This document shows, piece after piece, positions 9,481 through 17,555 of a DNA stretch of 64,000 nt. How positions within the stretch are numbered: the stretch's first letter is position 1; each line of letters starts with the position of its first letter. The DNA comes from an uncultured Bacteroidaceae bacterium (GTDB lineage Bacteria > Bacteroidota > Bacteroidia > Bacteroidales > Bacteroidaceae), in the NCBI GenBank assembly GCA_934293005.1, contig CAKQYA010000005.1, forward strand, positions 38,408-102,407, read 5' to 3'. The notes beneath the pieces are model-generated. The model did not search any database, had not been told where the DNA came from, and was given only the letters and a program-made list of their open reading frames with translations. The position numbers and the translations under genes are program-made.

Positions 9481-9800
9481 TACCTTTGCATGTTGAAATG
9501 AGCAAGTGTTCAATAAGCATTCATTGAGAATGCCATATTTTTATTATTTAAAATTATCTTTGAACGACTTGCTTGAAACAAATGGTTGCATAAATCTTTA
9601 ATAATTGGTGTTATATGCTGAAATTCAAAATAAAACATAAAATCACAAACATTTGCGTGAAGCGCTCCCTCATGGAATCGAACACTATGCTAACTGCAGG
9701 ATGTCAATCCGAGGGATGAGATGAGAGGGAACGAACCTGTTCCCGCATCAGAATGAATGTCCTCGCCCGAATTTGCAAGGGTGAGGATGTTTTCTTTATA
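9481..9800 (+). ncRNA. candidate structured small RNA with promoter and terminator
   Basis: Inside the 810-bp gap before pyrG. A -7 box TACCTTTG (9481-9488) would start a transcript near 9495. The part from about 9650 is more GC-rich and self-complementary: GGAT-gtca-ATCC, GGGAAC-gaacct-GTTCCC, CCCTC pairing with GAGGG. It ends in TCCTCGCCC...GGGTGAGGA followed by TGTTTTCTTT (about 9764-9795), which looks like an intrinsic terminator. There is no reading frame of note. It matches no RNA family I can identify (6S RNA was considered but not shown). Another view is a leader for pyrG stopped by the terminator. Confidence 0.4.
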
Positions 9801-9811
9801 ATACACAGGGG

Positions 9812-10015
9812 CTTTAACCCAAATCGGTCATTAGACCGAAACAGGGAAATTATCAGGACATTATTGTTTCTTTTCAACTCTTGTCAGCGTTTCTTTCGGC
9901 ATCTTGCTTCCATTTGCGTTTCGACATAGCCTGCTATGCCTTCAACGCAACTGTCGCAACCTGCTCGAAACAAACACTAACAAGATTTGAAATCTAATGA
10001 CCGATTTTGGTTTAA
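9812..10015. repeat. fold-back (MITE-like) element, full copy 1
   Basis: About 204 bp bounded by inverted ends: left TTTAACCCAAATCGGTCATT, right AATGACCGATTTTGGTTTAA. The inside is one long imperfect inverted repeat: CTTGTCAGCGTTTCTTTCG near the left pairs with CGAAACAAACACTAACAAG near the right, with a CATAG/CTATG centre. The same element, about 90% alike in the core by eye, recurs at 14941-15147. It has no gene of its own and lies 33 bp before the pyrG start. Confidence 0.8.
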
Positions 10016-10048
10016 TCGAGGTGTCCACATAAACACACAAACATACAT

Positions 10049-11650
10049 ATGAAAACAAACTACATTTTTGTTACAGGAGGAGTGGTGAGTTCCCTTGGCA
10101 AAGGCATTATCTCAGCCTCTCTCGGCAAGTTGCTGCAAGCACGCGGCTACAGCATCACCATCCAGAAGTATGATCCCTACATCAACATTGATCCTGGCAC
10201 GCTCAATCCTTATGAGCATGGCGAATGCTATGTGACCATCGATGGTCAGGAGACAGATCTTGACCTCGGACATTATGAACGCTTCACGGGCATTCAGACC
10301 ACTCGCGCTAATAATGTCACCACAGGGCGCATATATCAGAACGTCATGGAGCGTGAGCGACAAGGAGGCTATCTTGGCCGCACCATCCAGGTGATACCTC
10401 ATATCACGGATGAGATAAAGAAAAACATGCGAGCTCTTGGCGATACAGGCAAGTATGATTTCATCATTACAGAGATTGGCGGCACCATTGGCGATATTGA
10501 GAGCCTTCCTTTCTTGGAGTCTATTCGTCAGCTGCGATGGGAAATGCCCGAGAACACCGTGTGCCTCCATCTCACATATGTGCCATACATAGCGGCTGCG
10601 GGCGAACTGAAGACAAAGCCTACCCAGCATTCTGTTAACAATCTGCAGAGCCTTGGCATACAGCCCGACATCCTTGTGCTTCGTGCTGAACATGAACTGC
10701 CTCGCTCGCTCATGGACAAAGTGTCGTCGTTCTGCAATGTTGAAAAGCAATGCGTGGTGCAGAGCCCCGACTTGCCAAGCATATACGAGGTGCCTGTTAA
10801 GATGCAAGAGCAAGGGCTTGACGCAGCTGTCCTGCGCAAATTTGACATTGACCCGTCATCATCTGTTGCTGACTTGAAGTCGTGGCATCATTTCCTTGAT
10901 AAGCGCAATGGTGCGCAGCGCACGCTTCGCATCGGCCTTGTGGGCAAGTATGACCTTCAAGATGCCTACATCTCCATACATGAGTCGCTCTCGCATGCAG
11001 CTGCATATAACGACTGCCGCGCATCCTTCGTCTTCATCAACAGTGAGCATCTCACTAAAGACAATGCGGCTGATGCCATCGATGCCTGTGATGGCATCAT
11101 CATATGCCCCGGCTTTGGCACAAGGGGAATAGAGGGAAAAATAATAGCTGCTCAGTATTGCCGTGAACATGATGTGCCCACATTTGGCATATGTTTGGGC
11201 ATGCAGATAATGGTGATAGAGTATGCGCGCAATGTTCTTGGCCTTGCTGATGCCAATAGCCGCGAGATGGATGCTGACACGCCCAATAATGTCATTGACA
11301 TCATGGAAGAGCAGAAGCATATCACTAATATGGGCGGCACCATGCGCCTTGGTGGTTATGAATGCCATCTCTTGCCTGGCAGCAAGATACATGAAGCGTA
11401 TGGCGTGGATGATATTGTGGAGCGTCATCGCCATCGTTATGAGTTCAATAACGACTTCCGCAGTTCTTTTGAAGCCAAGGGCATGCGCTGTGTGGGCTTC
11501 AATCCGCAGAACGGACTGGTGGAAGCTGTTGAATCAGAAAATAACAGCTGGTACATCGGTGTTCAGTATCATCCTGAATATTCCAGCACTGTGCTCAAGC
11601 CGCATCCGCTGTTCATGAGTTTTGTTAAAGAGATTATCAGCAGATCATAG
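10049..11650 (+). CDS. pyrG: CTP synthase
   Basis: Makes CTP from UTP, ATP and glutamine. The 533-residue protein has the N-terminal synthase domain with P-loop-like GGVVSSLGKGI (about residues 9-19) and the CTP-site segment EIGGTIGDIESLPF, then a class I glutaminase domain with Cys382 in FGICLGMQ and His508/Glu510 in YHPEYSS. Length is typical. The start at ATG 10049 precedes the invariant KTNYIFVTGG. A fold-back element fills most of the space just upstream, so its promoter may lie within or before that element. A hairpin terminator follows. Confidence 0.98.
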   Translation: MKTNYIFVTGGVVSSLGKGIISASLGKLLQARGYSITIQKYDPYINIDPGTLNPYEHGECYVTIDGQETDLDLGHYERFTGIQTTRANNVTTGRIYQNVMERERQGGYLGRTIQVIPHITDEIKKNMRALGDTGKYDFIITEIGGTIGDIESLPFLESIRQLRWEMPENTVCLHLTYVPYIAAAGELKTKPTQHSVNNLQSLGIQPDILVLRAEHELPRSLMDKVSSFCNVEKQCVVQSPDLPSIYEVPVKMQEQGLDAAVLRKFDIDPSSSVADLKSWHHFLDKRNGAQRTLRIGLVGKYDLQDAYISIHESLSHAAAYNDCRASFVFINSEHLTKDNAADAIDACDGIIICPGFGTRGIEGKIIAAQYCREHDVPTFGICLGMQIMVIEYARNVLGLADANSREMDADTPNNVIDIMEEQKHITNMGGTMRLGGYECHLLPGSKIHEAYGVDDIVERHRHRYEFNNDFRSSFEAKGMRCVGFNPQNGLVEAVESENNSWYIGVQYHPEYSSTVLKPHPLFMSFVKEIISRS

Positions 11651-11699
11651 ACATATGGCTGTTGCTGCGAAGCAGTGGCTTTATTGTAGTAGATATTTG

Positions 11700-11738
11700 A
11701 GAAGCGTTTCGTCATCATGACACGAAACGCTTCTTTTG
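11700..11738 (+). terminator. Rho-independent terminator of pyrG
   Basis: GAAGCGTTTCGT pairs perfectly with ACGAAACGCTTC around a nine-base loop and runs into TTTT, 50 bp after the pyrG stop. The rest of the 399-bp gap to 12049 is AT-rich and holds only a possible promoter. Confidence 0.85.
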
Positions 11739-11895
11739 CTTCTTATGAGTGTCAAAAGCTATTTGCATGTGTAAATATGCGTGTTAATCTGTCAGGAGTG
11801 TTTATTTATATGTATCATAACACCTGTAAAGTGCTTAATTGTATGGATGCCGTAATTATTTTGCAAAAAAACATGCATATTTGAGATTTCTTTTG

Positions 11896-11903
11896 TATCT
11901 TTG
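11896..11903 (+). promoter_or_regulatory. possible -7 box for the glycosyltransferase gene
   Basis: TATCTTTG matches TAnnTTTG, about 147 bp before the glycosyltransferase start. A TTTG at 11880-11883 is closer than the usual 19-20 bp, so the -33 box is doubtful. Confidence 0.35.
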
Positions 11904-12049
11904 TTTTGGCTTTGAATTTTTATCTTTATTATTTGGCGATTATAAAGATACTCATTTTTGTGGGGTATAAAACGATAGAGCCTTTTGTTTTAAAATTAAG
12001 TTGAATCTTGTTTGTTTTTTTACTTACATAACTTTAGTAAATTTATAAT

Positions 12050-13074
12050 ATGGATAAATTAGTAACGGTTGTAATCCCCTGTTATAATGCTGAGAAATGT
12101 ATAGGCTCTTGTCTTAAAAGTGTATTGTCACAAACATATTCTAATTTGGAAATAATTGTGATTAACGATGCATCTAAAGACAGAACGCTGTTGAAATTAC
12201 AGGAGTATGGAAAGATTGATAGTAGAATCAGAGTACTGAATAACCTACAACAGGGGGGGTAGATATTTCACGATTCCGTGGAATATCAGAGGCTAATGGT
12301 GATTATTTGTGCTTTGTGGATGCTGATGATTGGATTCCAGGCAACGCCATAGACATAATGGTTAAACATGCTGAAGAAACAAATGCGGATGTTGTTGAAG
12401 GTGGTATGACAAGAGTGTTGGGAAGACACAAATTTGCAAAATATTTCCACACAAAAACTTATAAAGAAATTACAACACCAGAACTCTTTGATGATTATTT
12501 CATTTCATTCTTCGGAGTGAATATTCTTAGTGTGAATTTATGTGGAAAAATATTTAAAAAAGAATTGTTTCAAAATCCTGAATTGAAACCGTCTGGTTTT
12601 AAGATGGGTGAAGATTTGATACTGAATATGCGAATATTCCCTTCTATTTCAAAATATATAGTTATAGAAGAAAATGTTTATTTCTATCGATATGGCGGTG
12701 GTACATCCCGTTATAATCCAAATATGTATTCTGATTTGAAGTCTCAGTATTATATAAAGTTGGATGCTATCAAGAAATATAAATACGCCAAAGCCCTTCG
12801 AACTACAAAAATCGAAATGTGTAATGTGTTGCATAGTCAGATTATACAAATGTTGGTTTATGGCTATCCTTATTCTGATGTGAAGGATTTCTTTGCTGAA
12901 GAAGTTGCTTCAGGGTTTGTAGATGAAATAACGAAAGACGTTGATTACAGACTTGATTATTATCCTTTATTAAAGAAAAAGGATATAGATGGAATTATTG
13001 CTTTAGACAAAGAGGTTGTACGTAAAGGAAAAATAACAAAGATAGTCAAACATCTTTTAAATAAGCTTTTGTGA
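12050..13074 (+). pseudogene. family 2 glycosyltransferase interrupted by frameshift at a poly-G tract
   Basis: The first 70 codons read VVIPCYNAEKCIGSCLKSVL, the GT2 nucleotide-sugar fold, and stop at TAG (12260) just after seven G. The continuation from about 12259 is in another frame: VDISRFRGISEANGDY then CFVDADDW, the GT2 acceptor loop and DxD motif, running to 13074. One extra G (eight) or two fewer (five) would join them into a protein of about 340 residues. So it is a recent break, a phase-variable OFF state, a -1 ribosomal slip site, or a sequencing error. The gene is more AT-rich than its neighbours and stands alone, which suggests transfer. The target glycan is unknown. Confidence 0.8.
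12253..12259 (+). repeat. seven-G homopolymer at the glycosyltransferase frameshift
   Basis: Seven consecutive G directly before the in-frame TAG. Long G runs are rare in this AT-rich gene, and a one-base gain restores the frame exactly at the conserved GG(V) of the GT2 motif. Confidence 0.85.
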
Positions 13075-13250
13075 ACATGAATGGTCACATGCTGTTGAAA
13101 CAAATTATGAACATCTTCTTTTGCAAATTGTCTGCGACCACTTGCTTGCGATATTGCTTTATGTGATTTTTTCAGCTTTATTGTTGCTCAACTTGAAATA
13201 TTGTTGTATGTTTGCATGTGATTATCAATATTTATTTTTAAGGTAAAGTT

Positions 13251-13844
13251 ATGAATGTAAAGAAAAATCTGGGATGGATCATCCCTCTTGCTATTGTGGC
13301 ATTGCTTGCTCTATGGGGAGCAGGGGCGTATAACGGCATGGTTTCCATGGACGAGAATGTGCAGAACAAATGGGCTAATGTGGAAACACAGTATCAGCGT
13401 CGTGCGGACCTCATACCTAATCTGGTCAACACCGTTAAGGGATATGCTGCACATGAGAAGACCACACTGGAGGATGTGGTGAAAGCTCGCAGTGAGGCAA
13501 CATCTGTAAAGATTGACCCAACCAACATCACGCCAGAGCAGATGAAGCAGTATCAGGCGGCTCAAGGCAGCGTGTCGTCAGCACTCGGACGCCTGCTTAT
13601 GGTGGCAGAGAACTATCCTGAACTGAAGGCTAATGAGAATTTCCTTGAACTGCAGTCGCAGCTTGAGGGCACAGAAAACCGCATCAATGTGGCGCGCAAG
13701 GATTTCAATGATGCAGCCAAGGAATATAATGTGAGCATCCGCCGTTTCCCAAAGAGCATCATCGCTGGAATGTTTGGCTTTGAGAAGAAGACATATTTTG
13801 AAGCTGAGGCTGGCAGCGAGAAAGCTCCTGAAGTTCAGTTTTGA
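13251..13844 (+). CDS. LemA family protein
   Basis: A 197-residue protein with one N-terminal membrane segment (GWIIPLAIVALLALWGAGAYNG) followed by a helical domain with the family signature VQNKWANVETQYQRRADLIP and LVNTVKGYAAHEK. LemA proteins are anchored with the helical bundle outside the membrane; their molecular role is not settled. It overlaps the only upstream in-frame ATG of the next gene and is probably its operon partner: LemA and TPM-domain proteins often occur together. A TATGTTTG box at 13207-13214 could be its promoter. The 176-bp gap before it shows nothing else. Confidence 0.93.
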   Translation: MNVKKNLGWIIPLAIVALLALWGAGAYNGMVSMDENVQNKWANVETQYQRRADLIPNLVNTVKGYAAHEKTTLEDVVKARSEATSVKIDPTNITPEQMKQYQAAQGSVSSALGRLLMVAENYPELKANENFLELQSQLEGTENRINVARKDFNDAAKEYNVSIRRFPKSIIAGMFGFEKKTYFEAEAGSEKAPEVQF

Positions 13845-13906
13845 TGGTAGCAACTTGTAAAGCATATCCTGAAGAATATTGGTTCAATAGGACAAACGCA
13901 TCGTTC

Positions 13907-14824
13907 ATGAATATTAAGAAATGTATCTTGGCTGTTATTGCAGTATGGCTCATGTCGTTTCATCTTATGGCTTCCGAAACAGTGGCTTACAAGGTGGAAA
14001 CGGTGCCTAATGTGCGTCTGCAAGACAGCAGAGAATATGTGTCAGACCCAGCATCGCTGCTCACTGCTGCAACGCATGATAGCATCAATGCCATTTTCTC
14101 GCGCCTTGAGTCTTCCACAGGCATTGAGGCAGCTGTTGTCATGTTGCCATCAATAGGTGAGGCTGATCCATTCAGTTTCTCTGTTGATTTGTTCAGACGA
14201 TGGGGCATCGGCAAGAAAAAGAATGATAATGGCTTGTTGGTTCTGTATGTGGAAGACCAGCATAACATACGCTTCACCACTGGCTATGGTATAGAAGGCA
14301 CACTGACTGACGCTCTGAGCAAACGCATACAGATGCGCTATATGGTGCCAGCCTTTAAGAATGGTGACCGCGACAGGGGCATGTTGCAAGGGTGCAAGGC
14401 CGTGGCAGGCGTGCTTGACGGCTCTATGCAGCCAGACGAGACTGAAGACGAATATGACTTTATTGGCGGTCTGGTTATCGCCATGATTATTTGGGCGGCT
14501 ATTTTGATGATGGTCGTTCTGTCACGCCGCAAGCGCAAGTGCCCTCAGTGCAAGAAGCGCAAACTTGTGTTGCGTTCTTCTCGTGAACACATTGTCAATG
14601 GACGTCATTACAGAAAGAGCGTGTATCAATGTTCTCACTGCGGCAAAGTGGTGGAAGAGGACCGACGCGCAGATGACGATGATGATGGAGCACTCTTGAC
14701 TGGCATGACCATAGGTTCAATCTTAGGCAGCAGTCGTGGTGGCGGTTTCAGTGGTGGCGGTTTCAGCGGCGGAAGCTTTGGAGGCGGCAGCACTGGTGGA
14801 GGCGGAGCAGGATCAAGCTGGTGA
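13907..14824 (+). CDS. TPM domain (YgcG-like) membrane protein with zinc ribbon and Gly-rich tail
   Basis: About 305 residues. Starting at ATG 13907 gives a good signal peptide (KKCILAVIAVWLMSFHLMAS), so I prefer it over the ATG at 13844 that overlaps the lemA stop. A TPM domain follows (YVSDPASLL..., then LFRRWGIGKKKNDNGLLVLY and TGYGIEGTLTDALS), then a membrane segment (GLVIAMIIWAAILMMVVL), a four-cysteine zinc ribbon (CPQC...CSHC), an Asp-rich patch and a Gly/Ser tail ending in GSSW, as in YgcG proteins. Family members are linked to membrane upkeep; biochemical function is unproven. It likely works with the adjacent LemA. Confidence 0.85.
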   Translation: MNIKKCILAVIAVWLMSFHLMASETVAYKVETVPNVRLQDSREYVSDPASLLTAATHDSINAIFSRLESSTGIEAAVVMLPSIGEADPFSFSVDLFRRWGIGKKKNDNGLLVLYVEDQHNIRFTTGYGIEGTLTDALSKRIQMRYMVPAFKNGDRDRGMLQGCKAVAGVLDGSMQPDETEDEYDFIGGLVIAMIIWAAILMMVVLSRRKRKCPQCKKRKLVLRSSREHIVNGRHYRKSVYQCSHCGKVVEEDRRADDDDDGALLTGMTIGSILGSSRGGGFSGGGFSGGSFGGGSTGGGGAGSSW

Positions 14825-14854
14825 CGTGCCTCGTCATGCATGCAACATAAACAA

Positions 14855-14906
14855 TGAAAAGCATCCCTCTTGCAATGATAAGTTTTGCAAGAGGGATGCT
14901 TTTTAT
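14855..14906. terminator. bidirectional terminator between the TPM gene and upp
   Basis: A 17-bp perfect stem, AAGCATCCCTCTTGCAA with TTGCAAGAGGGATGCTT, around a ten-base loop, with A residues before and T residues after. It can end the lemA-TPM transcript and the convergent uraA-upp transcript. The sequence CCCTCTTGCAATGATAAGT, including the loop, recurs inverted in the terminator at 29551-29598. Confidence 0.85.
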
Positions 14907-14940
14907 TGTTTGTATGACAAGCTGAAGCTTTGCTGGGCTG

Positions 14941-15147
14941 TTTATTCCAATTTGGTCATCATGCCGAAATAGAAAGATTGTTGGGATATCATAGTTTCTT
15001 TTCAACTCTTGAAAGCGTTTCTTTCAGCATCTTGCTTCCATTCGTGTTTCGACATAGCCCGCTATGCCTTCAACGCAGGCTGTCGCAATCTGCTCGAAAC
15101 AGACATTGACAAGACCTAAAATCTAATGACCGATTTCGACTTATTCC
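14941..15147. repeat. fold-back (MITE-like) element, full copy 2
   Basis: Second complete copy of the element at 9812-10015, about 207 bp in the same orientation. The core TTTCTTTTCAACTCTTG, GCATCTTGCTTCCATT and GTTTCGACATAGCC... is conserved; the ends are more worn (left TTTATTCCAATTTGGTCATC, right AATGACCGATTTCGACTTAT). The right end covers the stop codon of upp (15141-15143). Confidence 0.8.
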
Positions 15148-15800
15148 TTTGTGCCATACATGAGGTCGCCAGCATCTCCAAGACCGGGGACTATGAACTT
15201 TCGGTCGTTGAGTGAGGGGTCAATAGCGCCGCAGAAAAGAATGACGTCATCTTTGGGAAATACTTGCTTGAGGTGTTTCACGCCTGCTTCTGAGGCGATG
15301 ACGCAGGCAAGGATGAGTTTTTTGGGATGTCCTTTGGTTATGAATGCCCGATAGGCCAGTTCCATGCTCTCTCCTGTGGCGAGCATAGGGTCTACTATGA
15401 GCAAGGTTTTGTCATCGAGCAATGGTGAAGCCATATATTCAATCTTGACGCCTATCTTCGTGCACTCCTTGTCTGTATAATAGCGGAAGGCTGAGAGAAA
15501 TGAGTTGCCTGCCTCGTCAAAGAAATCAAGGAAACCCTGGTGGAGGGGAAGGCCAGCACGGAAGACGGTAGCTATCACCACATCGTCGTCGTATGTGTTT
15601 GTCTTGCTGGTGCCAAGTGGTGTCTGCACTTCCTTTGTGGAGTAGGAAAGGTATTTGCTTGCCTCATATGCCTCGATGTGTCCGATGCGGCGTATGTTCT
15701 CACGGAAGCGCATACGGTCATTCTGGATGTTCACGTCACGAAGCTGGCTCATGAACTTGTTGATGATAGAGTTTTCTTTTCCGAGATTGATTACTTTCAT
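15141..15800 (-). CDS. upp: uracil phosphoribosyltransferase
   Basis: Salvages uracil with PRPP to UMP. The 219-residue protein carries the PRPP loop VDPMLATGESM and the uracil-contacting tail GDAGDLMYGTKE. Length is close to the usual 208-220. It follows uraA by 57 bp on the same strand, so permease and salvage enzyme form one operon. The stop codon lies in the worn right end of a fold-back element, which suggests that the element landed at the very 3' end of the gene and may have supplied its last codons. Confidence 0.95.
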   Translation of the reverse strand: MKVINLGKENSIINKFMSQLRDVNIQNDRMRFRENIRRIGHIEAYEASKYLSYSTKEVQTPLGTSKTNTYDDDVVIATVFRAGLPLHQGFLDFFDEAGNSFLSAFRYYTDKECTKIGVKIEYMASPLLDDKTLLIVDPMLATGESMELAYRAFITKGHPKKLILACVIASEAGVKHLKQVFPKDDVILFCGAIDPSLNDRKFIVPGLGDAGDLMYGTKE

Positions 15801-15857
15801 TTTGAATTGTTGATGTGTCTTTGTGGTTATTATTGTTTATACAGTTAGTTGCTGCCT

Positions 15858-17195
15858 TCACTGATTCTTGAGGTGAGGCTTGTCTTTCCCATTGAAGCTT
15901 TTCACCTTCATCCCGAGCTGCGGAGGCAAGATGGCATTGAGGAATATGCCCACAAGTGCAGCGAGTGCAAGTCCTGATATAGTGACAGGCCCTATCTCCA
16001 CTCCTCCGTTGGTGCCATATTGCACACCTATGGATATGACAAGGATGAGTGCAGCCACGAAGACGTTGCGTGATGAAGAGAAGTCGACAGATGTTTCAAC
16101 AAGGTTTCTCACTCCTACAGCTGATATCATGCCGTAGAGGATCAAGCTCACACCGCCGATGGTTGCTGCAGGCATCAGACCAATGAGGCATGCGAATTTA
16201 GGGCAGAAGCTGAGCAGGATGGCCAAGACTGCTGCCAGACGGATTACGGCAGGGTCAAATACCTTGGTAAGGTTGAGCACGCCAGTGTTCTCGCCGTATG
16301 TGGTGTTGGCTGGCGCGCCGAAGAGTGAAGCGAGAAGCGTGGCGAGGCCATCACCGCTTAGTGTGCGGTGCAAGCCTGGCTCTTTGATGAAGTTTTTGCC
16401 CACAGTGCTCTGTATGGCGCACATGTCGCCTATATGTTCCATGATGGTTGCGAAGGCGATGGGGAAGATGGCTATGACAGATGTGATGATGAGTTCGATG
16501 TTTGGCTCTTTAGCCACTGCCACCACGGTGCGGTCCATATTTATTGGCAAGCCAATCCATGCTGCTTGGTCAAGTTTGGAGAAGTCGACTTCTCCGAGAG
16601 CTGCTGCCAATATGTATGAACCAAGCACGCCAAGAAGGATTGGCACTATTTTGATGATGCCTTTGCCCCAGATGGATGAACTTATGACAATGACAATTGC
16701 CACTATGGCCAGCAGCCAGTTTTGCTGGCAGTTGCTGATGGCTGAGCCTGACAGCGTGAGTCCGATGGCAATGACCATTGGGCCTGTCACTACAGGCGGG
16801 AAAAAGCGCATGACTTTCTCCGTGCCGAACATCTTGAGGAGGAACGCCATGGCAAAATACAGCAATGACGCTGCTGCCACACCAAGACAAGCGTAGTTCA
16901 GCGCCATTTCATCAGTGAGTCCTTGGGCCACGCATAATTGCTTCACAGAGGCGTATCCGCCAAGAAACGCAAAGCTTGAGCCAAGAAATGCAGGTACCTT
17001 CATCTTTGAGAGAAGATGAAAGATGAGTGTGCCTATTCCTGCAAAGAGCAATGTGGCGCTCACATCGAGTCCTGTGATGAGCGGCACGAGTATGGTGGCG
17101 CCAAACATGGCGAAGAGATGCTGGATGCCGAGCACCATGAATTTTGTTTTTCCTAATGATTTGGCATCATATATGCCTTGGTTGTCTGTGTCCAT
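15858..17195 (-). CDS. uraA: uracil/xanthine permease (NCS2 family)
   Basis: A 445-residue inner-membrane protein with about 14 membrane segments. NCS2 marks are visible: GIQHLFAMFGATILVPLITG near the start, the paired short-strand region VPAFLGSSFAFLGG, and TYGENTGVLNLTKV with the conserved Glu that binds the base. UraA-type uracil:H+ symport is inferred from these motifs and from the adjacent upp. The C-terminus is short and polar (KSFNGKDKPHLKNQ). A TATTTTTG box on the minus strand (17255-17262) is a candidate promoter. Confidence 0.93.
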   Translation of the reverse strand: MDTDNQGIYDAKSLGKTKFMVLGIQHLFAMFGATILVPLITGLDVSATLLFAGIGTLIFHLLSKMKVPAFLGSSFAFLGGYASVKQLCVAQGLTDEMALNYACLGVAAASLLYFAMAFLLKMFGTEKVMRFFPPVVTGPMVIAIGLTLSGSAISNCQQNWLLAIVAIVIVISSSIWGKGIIKIVPILLGVLGSYILAAALGEVDFSKLDQAAWIGLPINMDRTVVAVAKEPNIELIITSVIAIFPIAFATIMEHIGDMCAIQSTVGKNFIKEPGLHRTLSGDGLATLLASLFGAPANTTYGENTGVLNLTKVFDPAVIRLAAVLAILLSFCPKFACLIGLMPAATIGGVSLILYGMISAVGVRNLVETSVDFSSSRNVFVAALILVISIGVQYGTNGGVEIGPVTISGLALAALVGIFLNAILPPQLGMKVKSFNGKDKPHLKNQ

Positions 17196-17254
17196 TCTTT
17201 ATAAGTTTTAATAATGAATAATTCGTGATTTGTTAGCGTTGGCCTAAATTGGTG

Positions 17255-17262
17255 CAAAAATA
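17255..17262 (-). promoter_or_regulatory. possible -7 box of the uraA-upp operon
   Basis: Reading the minus strand gives TATTTTTG, matching TAnnTTTG, about 60 bp before uraA. No firm -33 box was found. Confidence 0.4.
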
Positions 17263-17365
17263 ATCAAAAGAGTTTGAAGCAGCAAGATTTTCTTTATAAT
17301 TTTTTAAGTAGGCGCTCATACCTATTATCTGAAAACAAAAAACTTGAGTGAATTATGCTGTATTC

Positions 17366-17397
17366 TTTGTTTTGTTGTATGCGATTTGCTAACTTTG
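17366..17397 (+). promoter_or_regulatory. Bacteroidetes promoter upstream of the MFS gene
   Basis: TTTG at 17366-17369, a 20-bp spacer, then TAACTTTG at 17390-17397. This is a full match to the Bacteroidetes consensus and would give a leader of about 150 nt. The 360-bp gap otherwise holds only the divergent uraA promoter. Confidence 0.7.
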
Positions 17398-17555
17398 CAC
17401 CATAAATCATGCGGCTCTGCTCATATGCAATGCATCATGCGTGAATTATGATTTTTTATGAGCGCAAGGGCTGATCAACTCGTTCGTGAAGAACTTCGTA
17501 TGCAAATGGCAATAACATTTGCTGAGAATACATATTTATATATGTGTAGATTGTA

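Noticed and set aside
16159..16896. 245-codon plus-strand frame across uraA
   Set aside because: Met/Ala-rich mirror of a membrane protein gene; no start context or motif.
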